Shown: positions 38,711 through 47,256 of the stretch, piece by piece
Layout: each line of letters begins with the position of its first letter
Numbering within the stretch: position 1 is the stretch's first letter
Assembly (NCBI RefSeq): GCF_003254115.1
Contig: NZ_QKZV01000006.1
Location: 164,570 to 228,569 of the forward strand
From: Hydrotalea sandarakina
Lineage (GTDB): Bacteria; Bacteroidota; Bacteroidia; Chitinophagales; Chitinophagaceae
Reading direction: 5' to 3'
DNA: 64,000 nucleotides
Program-made: the position numbers and the translations under genes
Notes under the pieces: model-generated
Told to the model about the DNA's origin: nothing
What the model saw: only the letters and a program-made list of their open reading frames with translations
The model's database searches: none

Positions 38711-39190
38711 TTAATAATACCTTGATCTTAAGTCACCTTGCCAAGGTGTATATAAAGTATCAAAAGTCACGCCATTTAAAATAACTTTAGTTTTTGGATA
38801 ATACTGGAAAAAATTACTCTGCGAACGGTTACCCCCCGTGGGAGTTAATATCTGTATTGAATAGCTGCTATCAAAGGGTACGTAGCCAACAGAAATTTCC
38901 TGATTTTTTCTAACTGAAATTTGCATTTTTTGCAAAACAAATTGCTTAGCTTTTTCAGCTGCTTCCTTATTATAACCTTTATCATTTTCGTACAATATAT
39001 CATCAGCTTTAATCGGAGGAATATCCTTAGTAACACTGTCTATTATCTTTAGTGCATTAGCAGGAGAAACATTAGGTAGCTTGGTACTATCTGTTTGATT
39101 ATTGACGCTATTATTAGCAGTGGATGAACAACTTAAAATCGTTGCAATAACGATGAGGCCAGCTATGAAAGTAAATGTCGTTTTCATCAT
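38711..39190 (-). CDS. Lipoprotein of unknown function
   Basis: The 159-residue protein has an SPII signal (IVIATILSC, Cys21), then a Ser/Asn-rich linker and a soluble domain of about 110 residues. The domain starts ANALKIIDSVTKDIPPIKADDILYEND and ends in YPKTKVILNGVTFDTLYTPWQGDLRSRYY. No family recognised. It is the first of a long run of minus-strand genes extending to the window end. Confidence 0.65.
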   Translation of the reverse strand: MMKTTFTFIAGLIVIATILSCSSTANNSVNNQTDSTKLPNVSPANALKIIDSVTKDIPPIKADDILYENDKGYNKEAAEKAKQFVLQKMQISVRKNQEISVGYVPFDSSYSIQILTPTGGNRSQSNFFQYYPKTKVILNGVTFDTLYTPWQGDLRSRYY

Positions 39191-39475
39191 ATTGAGTTTT
39201 ACAAGCAGTTTTTTTCAAATATAATAAAATTCATCATAAAAAATATTTACTGATACAATCAACCATTTTAAAAACTTAAAATCACTTTCATTCCCAATTA
39301 ATTTTGCATAATTAAATTCTGTTATAAAAATAATTATTTAACCGTTGGTGCATTCCTTGTATAGAAAGATTTCCTATTACAAAAAGTTGCTGAAAATACA
39401 AATAATAATTAACCGGTTATTCATTATAACTAACCGGGTGCGGATGGATAAAAAAAATAAATTAAGTATGTTATT
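39191..39475. other. 285-bp gap without a gene
   Basis: AT-rich sequence with a partial inverted repeat around 39409-39438 (AACCGGTTA ... TAACCGGGT). Nothing else is seen. Confidence 0.4.
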
Positions 39476-40066
39476 TTAATTAAAACTAAAACGCTTAAGA
39501 TATTTTTTTAAGGTTAACCCTTTAAATTGAATGGTATCGCCAGGTCCATCAATAAAATATTTAGGAATTGAGCGATTTTGACGATAATAAAAATGATCCG
39601 CAACAACAGCATTACCAAAACCGCAATCCTCATGTCCATTTTGAGATATAACTACCAATTTATTTAAATCAAATATAAATTTTAATACACAATCGAGGTC
39701 CGGCTCATATTTTCTTGAATCATAAATTCCAAAATCATCTTTTAACTGTATCTCACCAAATAATTCGCCTGAATTATAGGATGGCGCTCCCCTTGAAAGC
39801 TCCATATAAAAAAGTGCAGTACTGTCAGAATTAGGATAAATAATTACAGAACCAACAGCACCAACTTCCGGATTGTCACCAAAAATATAAGTTCCACCAA
39901 TTAAATCGGAAACTTTCTTCTTCTTAGCCATCTTCTTCGGTGATGGTAAAATTTGTGTAGAAATTGAATCCGCTTTATTGTTTTTAAAATAGTTGATATT
40001 GTCACAACCAACTAATATTATTATACTCCCAAAAAGAATGAATAATAAAGCCAAGTTTTTTTTCAT
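39476..40066 (-). CDS. Lipoprotein of unknown function
   Basis: The 196-residue protein has an SPII signal (SIIILVGC, Cys21) and a short KKK-rich linker (46-52). The soluble domain begins DLIGGTYIFGDNPEVGAVGSVIIYPNSDSTALFYMELSRGAPSYNSGEL, reminiscent of all-beta lipoproteins that report on Asp/Gly-rich repeats. No family was recognised. It is separated from the HAD gene by 64 bp and could be part of the transcript downstream of the arabinose-lipid cluster. Confidence 0.6.
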   Translation of the reverse strand: MKKNLALLFILFGSIIILVGCDNINYFKNNKADSISTQILPSPKKMAKKKKVSDLIGGTYIFGDNPEVGAVGSVIIYPNSDSTALFYMELSRGAPSYNSGELFGEIQLKDDFGIYDSRKYEPDLDCVLKFIFDLNKLVVISQNGHEDCGFGNAVVADHFYYRQNRSIPKYFIDGPGDTIQFKGLTLKKYLKRFSFN

Positions 40067-40130
40067 AAATAAAATTATTTAATAAAAATTGACAAGTGCT
40101 TACTATCAATTAGTAAAGGAATATACAAAA

Positions 40131-40793
40131 TCATTTTAAAGATAAAACACCATGTTCCTCTTTTTTAGGTTTATGCGTTGACAAAAAGCGCTTAATCCAA
40201 TACGGCTTATAGTACCTGTAATTTAACTTATTTAAGAATAACAAATCGGCTTTCGTGTCGCCATATCCAAAAGTCATTACACCTGAATTTTGCTTCAAAA
40301 TATCCGTTACAATCTCTTCTTTTTGAATTCCATAACAATTTCTTCCAAGAATTTTACCTGTATATTTTTCATTTTTTATTTCAAACTTTGTACCTATCAG
40401 CTTTAAACCATTTTGTTTACACCATTCAGATAGCCATAATGGTGAAGAAGCTGTAAGAATGATTACTTCATGATTATTTTCTTTATGCCAATTTATTTTT
40501 TCTAAAGCTTGACTATAAATAATATAAGGAAGTTTTTGCATGGAATAAGATTGGCCAAGTTTTTCTAATTCTTGTGCTGAATAATGATGGGCTAAATAAA
40601 AACGAAAAAACAATTCTTTTAATCGATGATTGGGGTATATCCCAATCAGTTTTAAAAGAATGAAAGGGCTTAAAGCAATTAGCCCTAAATAAAAAAAAAT
40701 TCTTCCCCTACAAAAAATAATAAAATCAATAAATGTGTCTTTAGAGGTAATGGTACCATCTAAATCGAAAAATGCAATACCTTTTTCCTTCAC
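40131..40793 (-). CDS. HAD-IB family phosphatase (candidate polyprenyl-P-phosphoribose phosphatase)
   Basis: The 220-residue protein has HAD motif I FFDLDGTITSKDTF (nucleophile Asp in DLDGT), motif II ILTASSPLW, and motif III/IV GYGDTKADLLFL. A hydrophobic cap insertion (LGLIALSPFILLKL, about 35-50) suggests membrane proximity. It overlaps the SDR gene by 4 bp (ATGA-type), so the two are translationally coupled. In context it may remove the 5-phosphate of polyprenyl-phosphoryl-5-phosphoribose, the step done by Rv3807c in mycobacteria. HAD/UbiA links of this kind occur in other bacteria. This role is an inference. Confidence 0.8.
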   Translation of the reverse strand: MKEKGIAFFDLDGTITSKDTFIDFIIFCRGRIFFYLGLIALSPFILLKLIGIYPNHRLKELFFRFYLAHHYSAQELEKLGQSYSMQKLPYIIYSQALEKINWHKENNHEVIILTASSPLWLSEWCKQNGLKLIGTKFEIKNEKYTGKILGRNCYGIQKEEIVTDILKQNSGVMTFGYGDTKADLLFLNKLNYRYYKPYWIKRFLSTHKPKKEEHGVLSLK

Positions 40794-41527
40794 AAACTCA
40801 TTTTTTTAAATATAAATTCCGGAATTAATTTTATAACCAGCATAATATAGCGCCAAATTGGATAAATGTAAATTACATCTTTTTTATTTACGAATGCATT
40901 ATAGATTCTATTTGCAACATCTTCCGGAGAAGCAGTGAGAAAATCAGGCGTTTTCATATCACCTAACATTTTTGTTTTTACAAATCCCGGAATTACTGTC
41001 ATTACATGAATATTGTGTTTTGTTAAATCATTTCGTAAACCACTCAAATAACAAGTAAAGGCAGCTTTGGAAGAACCATATATGTAATTACTTTGTCTTC
41101 CCCTTTCTCCCGCTACCGAAGAAATGCCAATGATAGCTGAGGTTTGGATACCTTTAACTTGTTGAACATATTTGTTGATTAAAGAAACATGTCCAATATA
41201 ATTCGAACTGATGATTTTATAAGCTTCATTGAAATCGGCAACAGCTTTTTCCTGATCACCTAAATAACCAAAAACAGAAACAACCACATTGGGCATTACA
41301 GGTAAAGAGTGCCAAAATTGTTCATGCTCGCTAAAATTAGTTCCATCAAATTCAACCAATGATACCGGAACGTTATATCTAATCGAAATATCCTGTTGAA
41401 GTCTTTTTTGATATTCATCTATATTTCTACTTGCCAGAATAATTGCATAACCATTTAAGGCAAATTTGTGTGCTATAGCCTGACCAATATCAGAATTAGA
41501 GCCAAGTATGATGCAGGATTTACTCAT
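40790..41527 (-). CDS. SDR oxidoreductase, DprE2-like (decaprenylphosphoryl-2-keto-ribose reductase)
   Basis: The 245-residue short-chain dehydrogenase has cofactor motif GSNSDIGQAIA (residues 8-18) and catalytic Ser and YGSSKAAF (YxxxK, near 148-152). The end (KKDVIYIYPIWRYIMLVIKLIPEFIFKKM) is hydrophobic, as in membrane-associated DprE2. With the DprE1-like oxidase upstream it would complete the C2 epimerisation of the ribosyl lipid to D-arabinofuranose. It follows the oxidase gene by 119-bp spacing and overlaps the HAD gene by 4 bp. Confidence 0.85.
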   Translation of the reverse strand: MSKSCIILGSNSDIGQAIAHKFALNGYAIILASRNIDEYQKRLQQDISIRYNVPVSLVEFDGTNFSEHEQFWHSLPVMPNVVVSVFGYLGDQEKAVADFNEAYKIISSNYIGHVSLINKYVQQVKGIQTSAIIGISSVAGERGRQSNYIYGSSKAAFTCYLSGLRNDLTKHNIHVMTVIPGFVKTKMLGDMKTPDFLTASPEDVANRIYNAFVNKKDVIYIYPIWRYIMLVIKLIPEFIFKKMSL

Positions 41528-41646
41528 GATTACTTTAGTAATTTTAAACAGATAATTTATTAAGAAATTTATTATCTCATTCTTTTAAATATTAAAATAA
41601 CACAAACGAAATTTGTGCGTGTATTCAAATATAAAATTTAAAAAAT

Positions 41647-42960
41647 TTATACATTTAACAATCTTTCCATTTGAATTGAAATAAATTTTTTTGAGTCATG
41701 AGAAAAATTCGGATACGTTTTTTTAAACATTTCCGCAGACATTCTTGCATCTTTTGTTAAATAAAGCTTCCCATTATACGCTAACACAATTTCATCAAGC
41801 CTGTTAAGCAGATCAAAAACCTTTGGTGAAATTTTAAAATCTAGTGCCAAAGTATAACCTTCATCAGGAAAACTTAAACTGGAAGAAAAATCATCTTTCT
41901 TGCCGAATGTTTTCAACACCGCTAAAAATGAACCGCATCCCGAATTGGTTATCTCTTTCATAATTTTAGTTAAACCTTCCCTACCATTATTGAATGGTAT
42001 AACGAATTGATATTGCGTGAATCCATTTTTCCCATAAATTCTATTCCAATTATTCAAGGAATCTAATGGATAGAAAAATCCATCGTAATGAACAATGTTA
42101 TTATTTTCTTTAGATGTTTGTTTATTATAATATAATTCATTAAATACACTAATGGTAAAATAATTCAAAGTAAAATTCGGAAAATAAAAAGGTATGTTGA
42201 TTTGTTTATGGGAATGTGTTTTTAAATGATTAGTGTATTTGTCAGGCAAATCATTTTTTTTAGCATGTTCACCTAATATTAAAATACTCCTGCCCATACT
42301 ATTGCCTTTTTTCAAACAATCTATCCACGCAACTGAATAGGTATAATGATTAAATTCTTCAAAATAATTCAGTACCTCATTTAAATTTTTAGCCTTAATT
42401 GTTTTTTGTTTGATATATGAAGTTTCTATTTTTTTCAGCTGAATAGTTACTGTTGTTATCATTCCGGTTAACCCCATTCCCCCAATAGTATTGGTAAACA
42501 ATTCAGTATTTTCAGACCTTGAGCAATGAACTATGTTACAGTCTTCGGTCATTAATTCAAATGATGTTATAAAATTGGATATTGCTCCTTCTTTATGGTG
42601 GTTTTTACCATGAATATTAGAAGCAACAGCCCCTCCGATAGTTATCCATTTAGTGCCGGGTGTTACAGGAAGAAAAAAACCATATGGAACAACTACTTCT
42701 AAAATGTCTGAAAGCAAAACACCGGATTCAACTGTAATGATTCCATTTTCCTTATCAAAAAATAAAAATTTATTCAACTTCAATGTAGAAATGATGGCAT
42801 GCTGTAAAGAACTATCACCATAGCATCTGCCATTACCTCGGGGAATAAGCTTAGGAGTTTTTCGTATAAAATCATTTATGATATACGAGCTTGAAGGCTC
42901 AAACACTTCTGCGCTAATTTTTGGATAATTTCCCCAGTTTTGTATGAGTTTTTTATACAT
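41647..42960 (-). CDS. FAD-dependent oxidase, DprE1-like (decaprenylphosphoryl-ribose 2-oxidase)
   Basis: Of ~437 residues (ATG 42960 preferred; 42975 also open). An N-terminal FAD-binding half carries IPRGNGRCYGDSSLQ, VTPGTKWITIGGAVASNIHGKNHH (flavin-histidine region) and a C-terminal GLDH-like half. It aligns with mycobacterial DprE1 at HGKNHH and at GKLYLTKDAR, whose Lys408 (numbering from 42975) matches active Lys418. The position of the benzothiazinone-reactive Cys387 is Ala377 here (GYTLALDF). The gene overlaps the upstream UbiA gene, indicating one operon. Confidence 0.85.
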   Translation of the reverse strand: MYKKLIQNWGNYPKISAEVFEPSSSYIINDFIRKTPKLIPRGNGRCYGDSSLQHAIISTLKLNKFLFFDKENGIITVESGVLLSDILEVVVPYGFFLPVTPGTKWITIGGAVASNIHGKNHHKEGAISNFITSFELMTEDCNIVHCSRSENTELFTNTIGGMGLTGMITTVTIQLKKIETSYIKQKTIKAKNLNEVLNYFEEFNHYTYSVAWIDCLKKGNSMGRSILILGEHAKKNDLPDKYTNHLKTHSHKQINIPFYFPNFTLNYFTISVFNELYYNKQTSKENNNIVHYDGFFYPLDSLNNWNRIYGKNGFTQYQFVIPFNNGREGLTKIMKEITNSGCGSFLAVLKTFGKKDDFSSSLSFPDEGYTLALDFKISPKVFDLLNRLDEIVLAYNGKLYLTKDARMSAEMFKKTYPNFSHDSKKFISIQMERLLNV

Positions 42961-43825
42961 AAATAATGATTCCAAATATAAATATCCAGAGTAAAATAAT
43001 TGTAATTAAAAACTTGTCTTTCAATACTAAATCTACGGGCGAACCGGATTTTTTATATACAACAGTTAATTGAATGTAGCGCATTATACCCAAGAAAACC
43101 GGCAAAGATGTAATATAAACATAGTTAGAACCTATTCTTTCAATCACATCATTCGAAACAGAATAAATGATATAAGCTACCAGAGTAACAGTAAAACTAA
43201 TTGTTTTGGCAATATCTATAAATTGTATGCTATAACCCAACTGCGATTGCCTGTAAATTTCATTACTACCATGGCTTAACACCAAATCATCTCTTCTTTT
43301 TGCTAAAGCTACTGAAAACATTAATAAAAAAACTAAAATAATTATCCAATGCGTTGTTAATGTATTCGTGGCTTCACCCCCACCCAAAACTCTAAATACA
43401 AATCCCAAGCTGATAGAGGTTACATCTAATATTGCAAAATTTTTCATGCCGAAACAATAAAACAGATTTATAACAATATATGCCAACACATAATAAACAA
43501 CTTTAACAGGTAAAAGAAAAAAAGTTAATAAAACCAATAAGGCCAGAATTGTTATGATAAGGTATGCACTGCTTTTAGAAATTGCCCCGCTTGCTATAGG
43601 ACGCTTTGATTTTTGAGGATGCAATCTGTCTTTTTCTACATCTTTCATATCATTTATAACATAAATCATAGAACTTGACAGGCAAAATGCTATGAAGGTG
43701 AAACCAAGATTCCAAAAAGCATCATCACCTAAACTTAATAGCCTTCCTGCAAAAAAAACAGGTAAGATAATAATGAAATTTTTTATCCAATTATTTGGAC
43801 GTATCAATTTAATGTATTGCTTCAT
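42953..43825 (-). CDS. UbiA-family prenyltransferase (candidate polyprenyl-phosphate 5-phosphoribosyltransferase)
   Basis: The 290-residue protein has about 8-9 transmembrane helices. The first Asp motif is N58-D-x-x-D62-x-x-x-D66 followed by HPQKSKRPIASG, very like Rv3806c (DprC), which moves phosphoribose from PRPP to decaprenyl phosphate. The second motif region carries KRRDDLVLSHGS...YRQSQLGYS, again of the Rv3806c type rather than menaquinone/haem UbiA enzymes. It is first gene of the four-gene cluster with DprE1-, DprE2- and HAD-like proteins. Confidence 0.85.
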   Translation of the reverse strand: MKQYIKLIRPNNWIKNFIIILPVFFAGRLLSLGDDAFWNLGFTFIAFCLSSSMIYVINDMKDVEKDRLHPQKSKRPIASGAISKSSAYLIITILALLVLLTFFLLPVKVVYYVLAYIVINLFYCFGMKNFAILDVTSISLGFVFRVLGGGEATNTLTTHWIIILVFLLMFSVALAKRRDDLVLSHGSNEIYRQSQLGYSIQFIDIAKTISFTVTLVAYIIYSVSNDVIERIGSNYVYITSLPVFLGIMRYIQLTVVYKKSGSPVDLVLKDKFLITIILLWIFIFGIIIYV

Positions 43826-44096
43826 AAGGGTTTTATTGCCATTGATTATAAGTTTTGTGTTTTCATCAAAAGTAGAATATTTCTATTGATTGATACAAGT
43901 TTTACAATGACACGGAATGTATTATAATGAACAAAATAGCGAATCCATCTTTTCTATTTATACACACATGAAATCTTTATCTAAAATTCAGTCCCCAGTT
44001 AAGTTTTACCTTATTGGCTTTATTGCTTAATATAGTTTTGATTTTATGCTTCCTTAGGCTTCTTGGTTTTTCATTTGCATCAATAACAAATTATTT

Positions 44097-46655
44097 CTAT
44101 CGGTTAAATATTTTTTCTAATGTGCTTTTAAATTCATTTTCGTTGTTGTAATTATAGAATGGAAGGGCTGTTATTAAATACTTTCCCTTATCGGTTTTGA
44201 TAATTTTTTGTTGAAATCTGATTTCATTTAACAAATCTTCTTTCCATTTTTCGTGCTCCTTCAAATACTCACCTTTCGATTCTATAAAAATCTGAAATGT
44301 TATTTGTTCGCCATCACGTTGTTTGCAGAATAGTAAAAAGTCCGGTTCAAAAGCTCGTCCGAGTTTGTCGAAGATTTTAATTTCTCTTTCGTTTCGGATT
44401 AAGTAAATGTTCTCAAATTTTTGACTAAGTGCTTCAAATTGTCTGGAAAACAATTCTACAAATTTCTTTTCTTCGCTTGTACCATAATTAGCATTATAAA
44501 CATACCAAGGCGCGTTGGCTAGCAATGTTTCTTGTCCGTCTGCTCTTTCGCTGCGTTTGTAAACCTTGATTTCTTTGTCCTTGAATACTTTATGAATTGG
44601 TTCTTTAATATAGCCTGAACCTTCGTATTCGGTTGAATGGGTCTTTATGTCTGCTTCAATGTTCTGCAAAAGTCCGTTTAAAGCTTGCAAATGGTCGAAA
44701 TGGCTAATTTCTTTTAGTCTGTTTGCTGTTCCTGCAAAAGTGATTTCTAAACCTGCTAAATAGGCTGGACTCTCTATAAAATTGGAAATTGAACCAACAC
44801 TTGGAAAGTAATGCGATAAATTGTCAAAATAAAAAAAAGGGTTTCGACTTAATGCAAAGCGTATTGTGTTTTTCGGAATTTCGGTCAGCTTTACATCTTG
44901 GGTTTTGATTACTTCATCGTTGGATTGTATGGGCACCATTTCAAAAAAGGCACTCGACATTCTGCCTACTCCCGAAGATAACATATGCCGATAATTGGTT
45001 TTCGTAACTCCTAAATCGGTAAATGATTTTATATTGTTAAAACTTTTTGGAACGCTCTTATTGAAGAAAACCTGTCCTTCTCTGTAAAAATCTGTTTTCT
45101 TAAAGTTTAATTTTAAAGTCAGTTGTTTGGTTACAAGATTTTCATCATCTTCATAAATACCTGTATCTACAAGGGCTTTCTTCAATTCGGAAATGTAACG
45201 ACTGTCTTCTTTGGTATGATAATACAATTCCTCCAATATCTTAAAATCGTTGGCAATATCATTATCAAATTTTCTTGTAAACTTATCTTGTCCTTCCTCT
45301 AAGGCAAATGGGAAATATCTTGCACCACGACCAATGAGCTGCGCTTCAGAAAGTGTAGTTTTACCGGGCTTTCCATCTTTACTATCACGGTCTTCATAAA
45401 GGCGAACAATATCAAACAAATTCAAAACATCCCAACCTTCATTCAATTTCTGAACAGCAAAAACTGCACGGATAGGATTATTATCATCTTCCAAAGTATT
45501 GAGCAATAGTTGATTTTGTTCTGTTTCTTGATCATTATTGGCACTTATACAATTTTCAGGTTTAAAATTGATTTGAATGCGTTTTACGATTTCGCTCATT
45601 GAAATGCCCTTTGATTGAAAAAATTGAAAAGCTTTTTGAACAATTGGAACAGTAGAAGATTTTTTAATTTTCTCCACCATTGTTACCGAAAAATCATCAA
45701 TCAGTTTGTGAAAATTCACTTTGTTTTGTTCGGATTCTGCTATTGTTCTTTTGGCTTTGAAAAGTATTACTGGCTTTAAGTTGATACCATTGGACGCCGC
45801 TAATTCTTGCCGGTACAAATTCAATATTAATGCCTGAATAATTCTGTCTTGTTCATTATACAAGCTGCGGATTAAATTAATTTCCTTGGAATACTTGTCT
45901 TTACGAAAATCGGCAAGATCATACTTAAAAATAACCTTGTCTTGATAGTGTTTTATCAACTCTTTGGTATCTTTATCAATAGTTGCGGTAAATTCCAATA
46001 AAATGTTATCAAGATTGGAATCATGAATTTTTTTTACTGTATCTTCCCAACTGCCCAATAAATTACCCGATTTCGTTCCTGCTACCAAGTGGTGAGCTTC
46101 ATCGGCAATTAAAACCAATTTTTTTTCTTTGAAATCTTCATAAGTTAAACTGTTTTCCTTAGTGTTGTTCAGGTCAACATGGAGTTGTTGAATGGTGGTA
46201 AACTTCAAATTGATATTCTGATTGTCAGCTTCTTCAAAGTTGTTGATTTCTTTTATAAGCACCTGTTTCCCTTCAATCACAATTTTTTCGTTGAACAAAT
46301 ATTTTGAAGCGTGCGGATTAATAAAATTGTCTTTTGTTTTTTGAATGATATTATTACTGTTTACAAAAAACAAAAAGTTACGATATCCTTTTTGGTAGAG
46401 ATACAATATTAACCCTGCCATTATCAAAGTTTTTCCGCTACCTGTGGCCATATTGTAAAGCAAGTGGAAAGGCTTGCCGGGTTTGCCTTCAAAGTTTTTT
46501 GTGTGGCATAAAATAAAATGTTGAAATGCTTCCTTTTGATAAGGTCGAATAATAAAATCCGATTTTATGTTATCGTTTATATAATTAGGAACCATAACTT
46601 GTGCTATGGTTCTTTTACCGAATTCCTTTATAATTGTTTCATATAGCGATTGCAT
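44097..46655 (-). CDS. res: Type III restriction enzyme, Res subunit
   Basis: The 852-residue SF2 helicase-nuclease has Walker A ATGSGKT (70-76), DEAH box ADEAHHL (185-188), and the helicase motif VI-like AQLIGRGARYFPF. The C-terminal PD-(D/E)XK nuclease has FEPDFLLF followed by IFIESKGEY. It cleaves DNA after ATP-driven contact between two unmethylated head-to-head sites, in complex with Mod. It is the third gene of the operon, 1 bp after the small middle gene. All motifs look intact. Confidence 0.93.
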   Translation of the reverse strand: MQSLYETIIKEFGKRTIAQVMVPNYINDNIKSDFIIRPYQKEAFQHFILCHTKNFEGKPGKPFHLLYNMATGSGKTLIMAGLILYLYQKGYRNFLFFVNSNNIIQKTKDNFINPHASKYLFNEKIVIEGKQVLIKEINNFEEADNQNINLKFTTIQQLHVDLNNTKENSLTYEDFKEKKLVLIADEAHHLVAGTKSGNLLGSWEDTVKKIHDSNLDNILLEFTATIDKDTKELIKHYQDKVIFKYDLADFRKDKYSKEINLIRSLYNEQDRIIQALILNLYRQELAASNGINLKPVILFKAKRTIAESEQNKVNFHKLIDDFSVTMVEKIKKSSTVPIVQKAFQFFQSKGISMSEIVKRIQINFKPENCISANNDQETEQNQLLLNTLEDDNNPIRAVFAVQKLNEGWDVLNLFDIVRLYEDRDSKDGKPGKTTLSEAQLIGRGARYFPFALEEGQDKFTRKFDNDIANDFKILEELYYHTKEDSRYISELKKALVDTGIYEDDENLVTKQLTLKLNFKKTDFYREGQVFFNKSVPKSFNNIKSFTDLGVTKTNYRHMLSSGVGRMSSAFFEMVPIQSNDEVIKTQDVKLTEIPKNTIRFALSRNPFFYFDNLSHYFPSVGSISNFIESPAYLAGLEITFAGTANRLKEISHFDHLQALNGLLQNIEADIKTHSTEYEGSGYIKEPIHKVFKDKEIKVYKRSERADGQETLLANAPWYVYNANYGTSEEKKFVELFSRQFEALSQKFENIYLIRNEREIKIFDKLGRAFEPDFLLFCKQRDGEQITFQIFIESKGEYLKEHEKWKEDLLNEIRFQQKIIKTDKGKYLITALPFYNYNNENEFKSTLEKIFNR

Positions 46656-46656
46656 A

Positions 46657-47250
46657 TTATAAAAATCCTTTTTGTGCTACTATTATTTCATTACCCCATA
46701 ATTGAACAAGATATGCAATTTCTAATGGGAAAAAAGAGGAAGAACCGTCGTGATTATATTTAACCGGACATACAATTTTATTGTCGATTATTTCGCAAAT
46801 ATTTTTCTTGTTGTCTTTTATTTCAATTAAACCATTGTCAATTTTATCATAAACCTTGCGTAAGTCAATTACCGCATATTTAATAAAGTCAGTACATTGT
46901 TTAATGTTGAGTTTAAAACAATTAGTAATACCGTATGTAAAGAAATCAGCTTTCATTTTGTAATATTCAGATTCTATTCTTGAAGTATGAAAATTTCCAT
47001 CCCTTCTGTATCTGATGGTAAAATCAGAATATTGTTGGTACTTACATTCTCTAAATCTTTCTTGAACAGTTCTTAATAGGCCATTCGCGTCCTTGAATAC
47101 ATAATCAATTCCTTGCTGCATATCAATTTTCTCTGCATATGTTTGTTCAAGATTAATTTTCTGCCAATTAATTAAATTATAAATTTTTGGTATGGCAACA
47201 TGCGTATGTATGTAATTTGTGTATGCTCTATCATCAATATAAGTTGCCAT
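46657..47250 (-). CDS. Small middle protein of the Type III R-M operon, Mrr-like nuclease motif
   Basis: The 197-residue protein is not a usual Type III subunit. Residues 47-65 read GID (47-49) then, after 12 residues, VQER (62-65). This resembles the D...QxK active site of Mrr-type PD-(D/E)XK nucleases, with Lys replaced by Arg. A conserved-looking block follows (SDFTIRYRRDG, SEYYKMKADFFTYGITN). It lies between mod (6 bp) and res (1 bp) with no room for its own promoter, so it should be made with them. Function could be an extra nuclease or specificity/adaptor protein; this is inferred. Confidence 0.55.
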   Translation of the reverse strand: MATYIDDRAYTNYIHTHVAIPKIYNLINWQKINLEQTYAEKIDMQQGIDYVFKDANGLLRTVQERFRECKYQQYSDFTIRYRRDGNFHTSRIESEYYKMKADFFTYGITNCFKLNIKQCTDFIKYAVIDLRKVYDKIDNGLIEIKDNKKNICEIIDNKIVCPVKYNHDGSSSFFPLEIAYLVQLWGNEIIVAQKGFL

Positions 47251-47256
47251 TTTACA

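Noticed and set aside
39400..39440. Inverted repeat AACCGGTTA...TAACCGGGT as a terminator or operator
   Set aside because: Short and imperfect, no T-run and no gene end close enough to support a function.
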